Below, piece after piece: positions 13,816 through 20,543 of a DNA stretch of 20,543 bases (position 1 is its first letter; each line of letters opens with the position of its first letter). The stretch is from positions 1-20,543 of the forward strand of contig JAITPB010000025.1 in NCBI GenBank assembly GCA_031289625.1, written 5' to 3'. This stretch comes from Clostridiales bacterium (GTDB lineage Bacteria > Bacillota > Clostridia > Lachnospirales > WQUN01). The translations under genes and the position numbers were made by a program. The notes below the pieces were generated by a model, which saw only the letters and a list, made by a program, of their open reading frames with translations, made no database searches and was not told where the DNA came from.

Positions 13816-15146
13816 TTGATCTGCGGGTTTTCGTGCTGTCGCCGGTATTGGGCGCGGTCATCGGCTATTTCACCAATTGGCTGGCCATTAAAATGCTATT
13901 CCGCCCGCGGGAGGAAAAAAGATTCTTAGGCGTCCGTCTGCCTTTCACGCCCGGGCTGATTCCCAAAGAACGAAACAGTCTCACCCGCAAAGTGGCGGAC
14001 ACGGTGGGCGCTAAGCTGCTCACGCCCGAAGTGCTGCAAAACGAATTGTCTTCCCCCAGAACCATCCAGGCCCTCGAAAAAATGCTCTCTGGCTGGCTGG
14101 CCAAAATCAGGCGCGCGGAAATGACCGTGGGAGACGCCGCGGCTCAATGGCTGCCTCTTTTGAACCCGCAGCATACAGACGGCGAAGCGCGTTTGTGGGA
14201 TTGGCTGGAAAAACTGCTGGCAGACGCGCGTCCGGCGGCCGTTCGGCAAGTGGAGTCATTTTTGACGGGCGCTGGCGCTGAAAGCATGATCAAAACAGCC
14301 GGGGCCGCGCTGCGCGCTTCTCTCTTCGCGGACGGCAAGAAACTATGGGAAGTTTTGCCGCCAGCCTATACGAACGGCGCGAAAAAATTCTGCCGCGAAC
14401 ATTTAGCGGACGCCGTCACGCTGCTGATTCGCGTGTGGATGGAGAACCCCGCCATTGACGAACGGCTTTCCAAACAGCTCCGCCGGGTCATCGAAGAAAA
14501 TTTAGGCCGGTTCATCGGCTTTTTTTTGAACCCAGACACGATTTATAAGCGCGTCAAAGAAGAGCTTTTGGTATTTTTATCCAGTGAAGCCAACCAAAAT
14601 ATTTTTATGGACAAAGCGGAGGAAGCATTGGAGCGCTGGCTGGAAAAAGATGCCGGGGAAGCCTGGAGCGCCTTGTGCGGCGTCCTGCAAAAATATGAGA
14701 TCGGCGGGCCGGGTACGGCGTCCAGCAAACCGGGCTGGACGGAGGCCGCCTGGGAGAAAATTCGATCCGCGCTCCGCGAGGCTGTGCAAAAATCGTCGCC
14801 ACGGTTGGAAGAGTGGCTGACGAACGCGGCGCGCGGGTGGATTGGGAAACTCTCCGCCATGCAAATCAGCGCCTTGCTGGATCTCATCGGCGAAGAAAAG
14901 ATCGAAGCCGTCCGGGCGAGCCTGATGCGCTTTATCAACACAGCGATTGTGAAAGGCGCGGTGCTGATTGCCCGGAGCATGGACGTACCGCGTATGGTGG
15001 AAGACAAGATAAGCGCCTTTGAGGTCAAAGAGGTGGAAGAAATCATTCTGTCGGTTGTGAAGCGGGAATTAAACGCAATCACGATTTTTGGCGGCGTCCT
15101 GGGATTTATCATTGGGCTGGCGCCCGGGATACTGAACGCCTTATAA
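13812..15146 (+). CDS. DUF445 family membrane protein
   Basis: The 444-residue protein has the DUF445 (YheB-like) hallmarks. Near the N-terminus a membrane segment includes VLGAVIGYFTNWLAIKMLFRP, followed by LPFTPGLIPKERNSLTRKVAD. A long helical, charged middle follows, and a second membrane helix closes the protein (FGGVLGFIIGLAPGILNAL). The function of the family is unknown to me. The topology implies a large domain between two terminal membrane helices. Its start overlaps the rex stop as ATGA, so it is co-translated with rex. A strong terminator follows, ending the cluster that begins at murG. Confidence 0.87.
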   Translation: MIDLRVFVLSPVLGAVIGYFTNWLAIKMLFRPREEKRFLGVRLPFTPGLIPKERNSLTRKVADTVGAKLLTPEVLQNELSSPRTIQALEKMLSGWLAKIRRAEMTVGDAAAQWLPLLNPQHTDGEARLWDWLEKLLADARPAAVRQVESFLTGAGAESMIKTAGAALRASLFADGKKLWEVLPPAYTNGAKKFCREHLADAVTLLIRVWMENPAIDERLSKQLRRVIEENLGRFIGFFLNPDTIYKRVKEELLVFLSSEANQNIFMDKAEEALERWLEKDAGEAWSALCGVLQKYEIGGPGTASSKPGWTEAAWEKIRSALREAVQKSSPRLEEWLTNAARGWIGKLSAMQISALLDLIGEEKIEAVRASLMRFINTAIVKGAVLIARSMDVPRMVEDKISAFEVKEVEEIILSVVKRELNAITIFGGVLGFIIGLAPGILNAL

Positions 15147-15163
15147 AAATAAATAAATAAATT

Positions 15164-15192
15164 AAAAAGCGAGCAGATTCAGCTCGCTTTTT
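15164..15192. terminator. Bidirectional intrinsic terminator
   Basis: AAAAAGCGAGC (15164-15174) and GCTCGCTTTTT (15182-15192) form an 11-bp stem with a 7-base loop and T-runs on both strands. It ends the murG-to-DUF445 cluster (plus) and the ferredoxin gene (minus). Confidence 0.92.
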
Positions 15193-15194
15193 GC

Positions 15195-15365
15195 TTAAAC
15201 TTCGTTGGGGGCGTCAACAGGGCAGACGCCCGCGCAAGCGCCACAGCTGGTGCAAAGATCCGCGTCGATGACATATTTGGTGTCACCCGCGGAAATACAT
15301 GAAACAGGGCATTCACTCTCACATGAGCCGCAACTGGTACATTCATCGTTAATCGCATAAGCCAT
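15195..15365 (-). CDS. 2[4Fe-4S] clostridial-type ferredoxin
   Basis: This short gene encodes 56 residues: MAYAINDECTSCGSCESECP, then VSCISAGDTKYVIDADLC, then TSCGACAGVCPVDAPNEV. The two cluster motifs are C9-x2-C12-x2-C15-x3-C19-Pro and C38-x2-C41-x2-C44-x3-C48-Pro, the standard pattern for a two-cluster low-potential electron carrier. It would serve anaerobic oxidoreductases such as pyruvate:ferredoxin oxidoreductase or hydrogenase, and perhaps the aldo/keto reductase here. AAAGGAGGTG stands just upstream of the ATG, a strong promoter lies at 15397-15425 and a terminator follows the stop by 2 bases, so it is a well-expressed single-gene unit. Confidence 0.96.
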   Translation of the reverse strand: MAYAINDECTSCGSCESECPVSCISAGDTKYVIDADLCTSCGACAGVCPVDAPNEV

Positions 15366-15396
15366 TCTGATACACCTCCTTTATTTGATTGTCTGC

Positions 15397-15425
15397 ATTA
15401 TATATGACTTGTTAAGATATGGCAA
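15397..15425 (-). promoter_or_regulatory. Strong promoter of the ferredoxin gene
   Basis: On the minus strand TTGCCA (15425-15420) and a perfect TATAAT (15402-15397) are separated by 17 bp. A TTGTTAA sequence, identical to half of a Rex-type operator, lies in the spacer at 15409-15415 on the plus strand, with no convincing second half. Confidence 0.8.
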
Positions 15426-15484
15426 GAAAAAATTTACGCAAAATTTGATTTACCTATCCTCTTTTCAGCGCCCATGGGAAAGCG

Positions 15485-15513
15485 TTGATTATGCGGGTTC
15501 ACCGTGGTAGAAT
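15485..15513 (+). promoter_or_regulatory. Promoter of the DUF2148 gene
   Basis: TTGATT (15485-15490) and TAGAAT (15508-15513) are separated by 17 bp, 35 bp before the start codon. Confidence 0.65.
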
Positions 15514-15548
15514 ATTTGACATGATTACTGTCAGGGAAGGGATATGAA

Positions 15549-16082
15549 ATGATTTATAAAAGCGAAGCAACCGAGCAAAGCGCGGCCATGCGCGCCGCCG
15601 AACTGATGACCGCCGCCGCGCGAACCGCGCCCAAGGCTTGCGGCATAGACGTTACCGAAACGCTGGTGCTGGACGGCGAGGACAAATGTCGTCTGACTGC
15701 CGCCATGCGCGAAATCGGTAAAGAGGCCGGCCTGGCGTTTTTTATCCGCGATGCGGACAACGTGGACGCCTGTCACTGCGTCGTCCTCATCGCTACGGCA
15801 GTCAGCCCGCGCGGGCTGGATTGCGCCCTATGCGGCGTGAAGGATTGCGCGGCGGCGGCGGATGGCGGTATCGCCTGCGCGATGGCGGTAAACGACTTGG
15901 GAATCGCTGTTGGATCGGCGGCGGCCACGGCAATGGATCACCGTATTGACAACCGCGTATTGTACACGGCGGGCATGGCGGCGTTGAAGCTGGGACTGTT
16001 CCCGGATCAGGCGAAGATGTGCTTCGGTATCGGCCTGGCGACAACAGGAAAGAATATTTTCTTTGACCGCCCGGCAGTGTAA
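15549..16082 (+). CDS. DUF2148 (ferredoxin-domain) cysteine-rich protein
   Basis: The 177-residue soluble protein matches the DUF2148 type described as containing a ferredoxin domain. Cysteines are at 31, 47, 75, 77, 92, 95, 100 and 110, with the central cluster DCALCGVKDC. A glycine/alanine-rich segment, DLGIAVGSAAATAMDHRIDN, and a conserved-looking tail, KLGLFPDQAKMCFGIGLATTGKNIFFDRP, follow. The eight or more cysteines could hold an Fe-S cluster, but the biochemical role is not known. AGGGAAGG lies 8 bases before the ATG. It diverges from the ferredoxin gene across 183 bp, each gene with its own promoter, which is consistent with a shared redox function. Confidence 0.82.
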   Translation: MIYKSEATEQSAAMRAAELMTAAARTAPKACGIDVTETLVLDGEDKCRLTAAMREIGKEAGLAFFIRDADNVDACHCVVLIATAVSPRGLDCALCGVKDCAAAADGGIACAMAVNDLGIAVGSAAATAMDHRIDNRVLYTAGMAALKLGLFPDQAKMCFGIGLATTGKNIFFDRPAV

Positions 16083-16104
16083 GCAATGTCCCCCACGTTT
16101 CGTA

Positions 16105-16144
16105 AAAACTGCTGCGCGGTTCATTCTCCGCGCAGCAGTTTTTC
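16105..16144. terminator. Strong bidirectional terminator
   Basis: A 16-bp perfect stem, AAAAACTGCTGCGCGG (16105-16120) with CCGCGCAGCAGTTTTT (16129-16144), encloses an 8-base loop. It separates the converging DUF2148 and flavin reductase genes. Confidence 0.93.
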
Positions 16145-16154
16145 CTGCTCGAAA

Positions 16155-16694
16155 TTAAATTTCTTTCCCCAATTGACGCGCTTCCTCAAGTTCCTTTCGC
16201 CCATCGATATCGCTGGTATTATGTAACCCCGAAGCTGTGACAATGCCTGCTTCGTCCCACTTCTGATAGTTTGAAATCATATGGAACATCGTAACAGCCG
16301 AAGCCGTAACATCGTTTGTTTCCGCGTCGCAAGTCAGCAGTAGCGCCGCGCGTTTAGCCGGAGTTCCTTCTTTCAGCAACGCGTATATACGGTCAATCGC
16401 CAATTTCAACTGAGCGGTGACAGCAAAAAAGTAAATCGGCGACGCGAAAACAACCGCGTCCGCCTTACGCAGCGCGTCAAAAATCGGAAGCATATCGTCT
16501 TTTTGGACGCATACGCCCGTTTCTTTAAAACAGTGATTGCAACCCAAGCAGCCGCCTATTTTCAAATCCGCGACACGGAATAGCGCGACGGTTTTGCTCG
16601 CCGGCTCCGCGCCCTCCATAAACGCGGAAACGAGCTTGTCGGTTGTGCCGCCTTTACGCGGCGAGCCGGAAAGTATAACGATATTTTTGCTCAT
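16155..16694 (-). CDS. Flavodoxin-fold NAD(P)H-dependent oxidoreductase
   Basis: The 179-residue protein belongs to the NADPH-dependent FMN reductase/iron-sulfur-flavoprotein group. It has the FMN phosphate loop LSGSPRKGGTTDKL (9-21), the cysteine segment GGCLGCNHCFKETGVC (C49, C52, C55, C62), and VVFASPIYFFAVTAQLKLAIDR, the usual flavin-side motif. The cysteine spacing resembles the compact cluster motif of iron-sulfur flavoproteins, so one [4Fe-4S] cluster is possible but not certain. I use the ATG at 16694; a TTG one codon earlier is also in frame. It has its own promoter (16724-16752), overlapped by a direct repeat that may be an operator. Substrate unknown. Confidence 0.9.
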   Translation of the reverse strand: MSKNIVILSGSPRKGGTTDKLVSAFMEGAEPASKTVALFRVADLKIGGCLGCNHCFKETGVCVQKDDMLPIFDALRKADAVVFASPIYFFAVTAQLKLAIDRIYALLKEGTPAKRAALLLTCDAETNDVTASAVTMFHMISNYQKWDEAGIVTASGLHNTSDIDGRKELEEARQLGKEI

Positions 16695-16719
16695 CAAGAT
16701 TCACCAACCTTATATTTTT

Positions 16720-16743
16720 AGTCAATATAACACAAGTCAATAT
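16720..16743. repeat. Direct repeat overlapping the flavin reductase promoter
   Basis: AGTCAATAT occurs at 16720-16728 and 16735-16743, a 15-bp period. The first copy covers the -10 element of the minus-strand promoter and the second sits in the spacer. This placement is typical of a repressor site, but the regulator is unknown. Confidence 0.6.
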
Positions 16744-16752
16744 CGTTTTCAA
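16724..16752 (-). promoter_or_regulatory. Promoter of the flavin reductase gene
   Basis: On the minus strand TTGAAA (16752-16747) and TATATT (16729-16724) are separated by 17 bp. The region from 16753 to 16926 between this promoter and the next gene's promoter shows no convincing gene. Confidence 0.7.
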
Positions 16753-16926
16753 CCATTCGAGAAACAGGATGCCTTCGTTTCCTTTTCCCTCTGCTTCATA
16801 AAGCGGCATGTTCAGTACAAACCCACATCCCGTTACAGCCTCTTCGCGTCAAACGCAGCCGCGGATTTTTTCAGTGTCTTGACATGATATTTTCACGCGC
16901 GTCTAGCGATCTTTGCTCATCTATGA

Positions 16927-16932
16927 TATACT
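16927..16932 (+). promoter_or_regulatory. Candidate -10 element for the lipoprotein gene
   Basis: TATACT is placed 54 bp before the lipoprotein ATG. No good -35 lies at the normal distance. A perfect TTGACA sits too far upstream at about 16879 and has no matching -10, so the promoter is only tentative. Confidence 0.35.
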
Positions 16933-16986
16933 GGGAAAAACAAACAAAAAGAGTAACTTTTCCTTCTTTTGTAACAGGAGGCCAAT

Positions 16987-18507
16987 ATGAAATTGCCGCT
17001 GCTTCACTTCATTCTCTGCCTGGCGGCTCTCCTGACGGCTTGCTCCCCCAAAACGCAGTCGTCATCGTCTACAGCGCCGGTACAGGTGATCACCGTCAGC
17101 GCCTTACCGGAGAGCCTCACGCCAATTCCCACACCCGCGCCGCCGGTCTACAATGATTACACAATAAATTTAGACATCAATCCCTCCGAAAGAACGGTAA
17201 CTGGCGTGGAAAAAATTAAATACCGCAACCGCGCCGATCAAACGCTTGCCACAATATACTTCAATGTTTATCTCAACGCTTTCACAGAAGAAAACGCGAA
17301 ACAATCCATCCTGCCCGCCGATGAAGAAAAAGTCTATCCGAGTGGTTACGATTACGGCGAAATGATGATTGATTCTGTCGCCGTGGACAATGAGGACGCG
17401 CGTTTTGCGCTCACAGGCACGGTTTTGCGCGTGGATTTGCCAGAGCCTCTGGAGCCGGACGACGACGCCGAGATCAAACTGCAATTGCGCGCCGTCATAC
17501 CCAAAATCAACGCGCGCACAGGCGCCAACAACTTTGCGCTTTGGTGCGGTAATTTTCTTCCGGCGCTCGCGGTGTATGACAGCCAGGGCTGGCATACGTC
17601 TCCCTATTATCCGGTGGGCAATCCTTTTTACACGCGTTCCGCCAATTATACCGTCAGTATTTCCGCGCCGTTTACTTTCACGGTGGTGGGTTCCGGCGAG
17701 CCTGTGGTTCAGGAACAGTCCGGCAGAAAATCAACCGTGTTTACCGCCAAAATGGAGAGAGATTTTGCCTTCGCGCTGAGCGATTGCTTTCAGCATGAGA
17801 CATTTGCCACAACGGCGGGCGTGGATATTGATTTGTACACTTTCACGGATTTTAGCGGCAAGTCTGATCTTCTCGCGCTGGCCGCCGACGCGCTGGAATA
17901 TTTCAGCGGCAAAATCAGCCCGTATCCCTATTCGCATTTGACCATTGTGGAGACGGGGCTGCCATACGCGGGCGGTATGGCCTATCCGGAGATCATATTT
18001 ATGGATTCCGCCTGTCTTCAGGAGGCCAATGCTTTTCAGGCTCTGACGTATGAAATCGGGCGGCAGTGGTTCTACGGCGTCATCGGCAGCAATGACGTCG
18101 AAAACGCCTGGATGAGCGAGGGGCTGATCCGTTTTTTTCAGGAACGTTTTGCACGGCCGCCGGAAAATTTGCGCGCGATCATGGGGCAGGAATACGCGGA
18201 TTTGCAAGTTACCCTGCGCAGTATGAATCTCAGAGGGCTCGATCAGGATTTATCGGCGTACCGCAGCCGGCGCGATTATGAAAGCACGCAATGTGCCCGG
18301 GGGAAGCTGATGTTTTACGCCCTTTTCGCGAAAATGGGCGAAGACCGGTTTGACGGGTTTATTACGGAATATTATCGGAAATACTCTTTCAGGACGGCAG
18401 AACCGGCGGATTTGATACGGATAGCCTCGGAAACGCTCGAAGAAGATTTGACGGATTTTTTTCACCAGTGGATAACAGCTTCTGATCTGCCCTCACTGGA
18501 TTCATAA
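16987..18507 (+). CDS. Lipoprotein with an M1-aminopeptidase-like domain lacking catalytic residues
   Basis: The 506-residue protein begins with a lipoprotein signal, ending in LLTAC with Cys19 as the lipidation site, and a Ser/Thr/Pro-rich linker to about residue 53. The rest follows the M1 metallopeptidase plan: an N-terminal beta domain (NLDINPSERTVTGVEKIKY, YFNVYLNAF), then the catalytic-domain fold. The signature motifs are altered. GGMEYP is GGMAYP (329-334). The zinc motif HExxH-x18-E reads YEIGR at 355-359 with Glu378 at the exact expected spacing, so both histidines are gone. It is therefore expected to be proteolytically inactive and to act as a binding or scaffold protein outside the membrane. 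AGGAGG lies 5 bases before the ATG. It is followed at 16 bp by the flavodoxin/SCP2 gene, probably in one operon. Confidence 0.88.
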   Translation: MKLPLLHFILCLAALLTACSPKTQSSSSTAPVQVITVSALPESLTPIPTPAPPVYNDYTINLDINPSERTVTGVEKIKYRNRADQTLATIYFNVYLNAFTEENAKQSILPADEEKVYPSGYDYGEMMIDSVAVDNEDARFALTGTVLRVDLPEPLEPDDDAEIKLQLRAVIPKINARTGANNFALWCGNFLPALAVYDSQGWHTSPYYPVGNPFYTRSANYTVSISAPFTFTVVGSGEPVVQEQSGRKSTVFTAKMERDFAFALSDCFQHETFATTAGVDIDLYTFTDFSGKSDLLALAADALEYFSGKISPYPYSHLTIVETGLPYAGGMAYPEIIFMDSACLQEANAFQALTYEIGRQWFYGVIGSNDVENAWMSEGLIRFFQERFARPPENLRAIMGQEYADLQVTLRSMNLRGLDQDLSAYRSRRDYESTQCARGKLMFYALFAKMGEDRFDGFITEYYRKYSFRTAEPADLIRIASETLEEDLTDFFHQWITASDLPSLDS

Positions 18508-18523
18508 TTGGAGACGATACTCG

Positions 18524-19651
18524 ATGAAGATCTCTTTGCTGTACGGCGCCGCTCCCAACTACAGCCTCGGTTTGGCCGGCCTGGTAAATATCGCGATGAA
18601 TGTGCTGACGGAACTGGGCCTTGAAGTGAAGCAGATTGATCTGCCTTCTTTGCAGCTTCCCCTTTTTGATGGCGCCTCCTGTGAAGCGGCTGACGGGGCC
18701 ATATCCTCCGTCAAAAAATCCTCGGGCGTGATTCTCGCGGCGACAGCGGTGACGCCCGGGCCGTCCGCCGCGCTGGAGAATTTTTTAGAATACTGTTCGC
18801 TGCCTGAAGGCCAAAGCGCTTTTGAAAATAAAAACTGTATGCTGCTGGTTGTTTCCCAGAATGGCTGGGAACGGTTCTGCCTGGAAACGCTGTCTCACAC
18901 GCTGTACGCCATGGGCGCGTATGACAGCGTGCGGGTGGGTCTGCGCCGGGACAGCGCGGAAGCCATAGAGACGCGTGAAGAAATCCGGACGATTTTTGAA
19001 AAACAATTGGAGGATTATTTTCGCGTGGTGCGGCAGAGCCGGAAATTTCTGCTCCCAGCGAAAGAACCGATGATCCCGTCTGAAGGGGCGTCTATCAACC
19101 AGCGGGAAAAAATGCTTTTGGAGTCCATTCAAAAAAAGCAAAAGGCGCCTTTATCGGAAATCATTCAAAAGCTGAACTTGGAATCCATGAATGAAAATCA
19201 AATCGGCGACGTCAACGCCATCACAAAGTTCTTCGCCCAAAAATTTTCGGAACCTGAGCCGAATGATGGTTCATCCCCTATTTTTATTGAATCTGGCGCG
19301 CGCGATCCCGGCGCGGAACCGCGCGTGAATACCTGCAGACATTTGACGCGGAACCTGCCGCGCCAGTTTCAGCCGCAATTGGCGCAGGGCTTGGAGGCGG
19401 TACTCCAGGTGCAAATTTCCGGCGAGGAAAATTTTGGCGGCTATTACACAATACAGGGCATGGAATGCGGGTACAGCGACGGAACGGCGTTAAACCCTGA
19501 TATTACCATTTTTTCTGACTCGTCGGTTTGGAACGATGTCCTGACGGGCCAGTATACGGCACAAAAAGCCTTTATGATTGGACGCCTTAAAGTCAAAGGC
19601 AACTATGTTATCCTGACAAAATTCGATCATGTATTTCAAATCAGAAAATAA
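18524..19651 (+). CDS. Flavodoxin-fold/SCP2 sterol-carrier fusion protein
   Basis: The 375-residue protein has two recognisable parts. Residues 1-150 resemble the NADPH-dependent FMN reductase fold (LPLFDGAS, SSGVILAATAVTPGPSAALENFLEY, LLVVSQNGWERF). The phosphate-binding loop normally reading GSPRxxSxT is replaced by YGAAPNYSLGLA, so flavin binding is uncertain. A charged linker (about 165-255) follows. Residues 285-375 look like an SCP2 sterol-carrier domain (GYYTIQGMECGYSDG, ITIFSDSSVWNDVLTGQYTA, FMIGRLKVKGNYVILTKF), a fold with a hydrophobic ligand pocket. There is no signal peptide, so it is cytoplasmic. GGAGA lies 9 bases before the ATG. The function is unknown; a role in reducing or carrying a lipid-like molecule is inference. 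Confidence 0.8.
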   Translation: MKISLLYGAAPNYSLGLAGLVNIAMNVLTELGLEVKQIDLPSLQLPLFDGASCEAADGAISSVKKSSGVILAATAVTPGPSAALENFLEYCSLPEGQSAFENKNCMLLVVSQNGWERFCLETLSHTLYAMGAYDSVRVGLRRDSAEAIETREEIRTIFEKQLEDYFRVVRQSRKFLLPAKEPMIPSEGASINQREKMLLESIQKKQKAPLSEIIQKLNLESMNENQIGDVNAITKFFAQKFSEPEPNDGSSPIFIESGARDPGAEPRVNTCRHLTRNLPRQFQPQLAQGLEAVLQVQISGEENFGGYYTIQGMECGYSDGTALNPDITIFSDSSVWNDVLTGQYTAQKAFMIGRLKVKGNYVILTKFDHVFQIRK

Positions 19652-19684
19652 TTCGATTTTTTTTGCTTGTTTTGTAAAAAAATC

Positions 19685-19713
19685 TTGATTGTTACCAAAA
19701 TATCGTTTATTAT
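19685..19713 (+). promoter_or_regulatory. Promoter region of spo0A with direct repeats
   Basis: TTGATT (19685-19690) and TATTAT (19708-19713) are separated by 17 bp. TTATTATAC is repeated at 19707-19715 and 19725-19733. TACGACA at 19731-19737, read on the minus strand as TGTCGTA, matches six of seven bases of the 0A box TGTCGAA. I see no good sigma-H promoter. Confidence 0.6.
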
Positions 19714-19752
19714 ACAAAAGGACGTTATTATACGACAGAGGAGGGCTTCGCT

Positions 19753-20543
19753 TTGCAGGCTGATAAAATCAGCGTCATTTTCGCCGATGACAGTGAATTG
19801 CTTTGCGAAATCGTGTCCAAATATTTACGGACACAGCCGGATATTGAATTAATCGATATCGCGCACGATGGTGTGGAGGCATTTGAAAAGATTAAGCGTG
19901 AAAAGCCGCAAGTGGCTGTGCTAGACTGTGCGATGCCCATGTTGGATGGATTAGGCGTTTTGGAACACTTGCGCTCGGAACCGTACCGGCCGGTCTGCAT
20001 TATGCTTTCCGGTCTGCGTCATGACGCCGTCACCAAACGCGCCTATGATTTAGGGGCGGAATACTACATTATCAAACCCTTTGACCTGGGCATACTTGCG
20101 GAGCGCATCCGGATGTTCCGCAGCAACTTCATTTCTCCATTAAAATCAGAGCCGTCCCCCAATGCGTTATTGGCAAACAATTTGGAGGATTCCGAAGCGG
20201 AATTGCTGCCCGCGGAAATCAGGCCCGCCATCTCGCCTCAGACTTATCCTGTTACTGTTCACATCAATGCCAGCGCGAGCTTGGAAGAACAAGTCACGAA
20301 TCTCCTGCATGAAATCGGCGTGCCCGCAAACATTCGCGGATATCGCTGCCTTCGTACAGCCATACTGATAGCTGTGGAGGATCTGGATCTTTTACACTAT
20401 GTCACGAAAGGCCTCTACCCCTCTATTGGCAGGATACTGAACATCACGCCGAGCTCTGTGGAGCGATCCATCCGCCACGCGATTGGGTTGGTCTGGGATC
20501 ACGGCAACCCCGCACTGCTGGATCGTCTATTTGGCTATTCGAT
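19753..20543 (+). CDS. spo0A: Sporulation master regulator Spo0A (C-terminus cut by window edge)
   Basis: From a TTG at 19753, 263 codons remain open to the window edge. GGAGGG lies 7 bases upstream and no ATG offers a comparable N-terminus. The receiver domain (1-120) has D12/D13, phospho-acceptor D58 (AVLDCAMPMLDG), Ser in MLSGL and Lys in IIKPFD. A linker of about 60 residues follows. The DNA-binding domain has the diagnostic LLHEIGVPANIRGYRCL, VTKGLYPSIGRILNITPSSV and ERSIRHAIGLVWDHGN, ending near LFGYS. Only the last few residues should be missing. Phosphorylated Spo0A binds 0A boxes and commits the cell to sporulation; in clostridia it is usually phosphorylated directly by orphan kinases. 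Confidence 0.96.
   Translation, partial: MQADKISVIFADDSELLCEIVSKYLRTQPDIELIDIAHDGVEAFEKIKREKPQVAVLDCAMPMLDGLGVLEHLRSEPYRPVCIMLSGLRHDAVTKRAYDLGAEYYIIKPFDLGILAERIRMFRSNFISPLKSEPSPNALLANNLEDSEAELLPAEIRPAISPQTYPVTVHINASASLEEQVTNLLHEIGVPANIRGYRCLRTAILIAVEDLDLLHYVTKGLYPSIGRILNITPSSVERSIRHAIGLVWDHGNPALLDRLFGYS

Noticed and set aside
16537..16887. Plus-strand frame across the flavin reductase start and downstream intergenic region
   Set aside because: It overlaps a supported gene on the other strand, lacks a ribosome site and has low-complexity composition.
16879..16907. Perfect TTGACA as the lipoprotein gene promoter
   Set aside because: No acceptable -10 lies 16-18 bp downstream (TCTAGC is poor), and it does not fit the better -10 at 16927.
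1..20543. CRISPR arrays, tRNA or rRNA genes, insertion sequences, prophage genes
   Set aside because: I saw no regularly spaced repeats, no cloverleaf-type sequences, no transposase or integrase motifs, and no compositional break.

Overview
The window looks like a chromosomal segment of an anaerobic, spore-forming member of the Firmicutes (class Clostridia). The reasons are: a spo0A-type sporulation regulator cut by the right edge, a 56-residue 2[4Fe-4S] ferredoxin, a ferredoxin-tailed aldo/keto reductase, a Rex redox repressor, a T-box-type leader, strong AGGAGG ribosome binding sites and sigma-A promoters with 16-18 bp spacers. Base composition is moderately GC-rich and looks even throughout. 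I see no insertion sequence, integrase, phage gene, CRISPR array, tRNA or rRNA, so this reads as core genome.

Layout. (1) 1-1877, minus strand: an RsmF-type rRNA methyltransferase followed by the N-terminal part of a YgiQ-family radical SAM protein, behind a short T-box-like leader. (2) 2165-3136, plus: a secreted thioredoxin-fold protein carrying stalk-type repeats. (3) 3200-3823, minus: a small EF-hand protein of unknown role whose start region holds a 20-bp perfect palindrome and a six-codon ORF. (4) 3995-6600, plus: asnB and tcdA, overlapping by one base. (5) 6607-8811, minus: an aldo/keto reductase, then a possible 20-residue ORF and a response regulator with a GGDEF domain. (6) 8961-15146, plus: murG, a DUF4914-like PEPCK-like protein, a CapA-like protein, rex and a DUF445 membrane protein, closely packed. 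(7) 15195-16082: divergent ferredoxin and DUF2148 protein. (8) 16155-16694, minus: a flavodoxin-fold reductase. (9) 16987-19651, plus: an M1-peptidase-like lipoprotein that has lost its catalytic residues, and a flavodoxin/SCP2 fusion. (10) 19753 to the edge, plus: spo0A.

Themes. Redox and iron-sulfur functions recur: thioredoxin fold, Fe-S aldo/keto reductase, Rex, ferredoxin, DUF2148 and two flavodoxin-fold proteins. Envelope functions recur too: MurG, the CapA-like protein, DUF445 and the lipoprotein. Signalling is represented by the GGDEF regulator and Spo0A.

The features most worth following are the pseudo-peptidase lipoprotein with its SCP2-fusion partner beside spo0A, the T-box-like leader on an rRNA methyltransferase gene, the palindrome and mini-ORF at the EF-hand gene, the small ORF before the diguanylate cyclase gene, and the murG-coupled PEPCK-like protein. 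All functional statements rest on motif recognition by eye. No database search was run.
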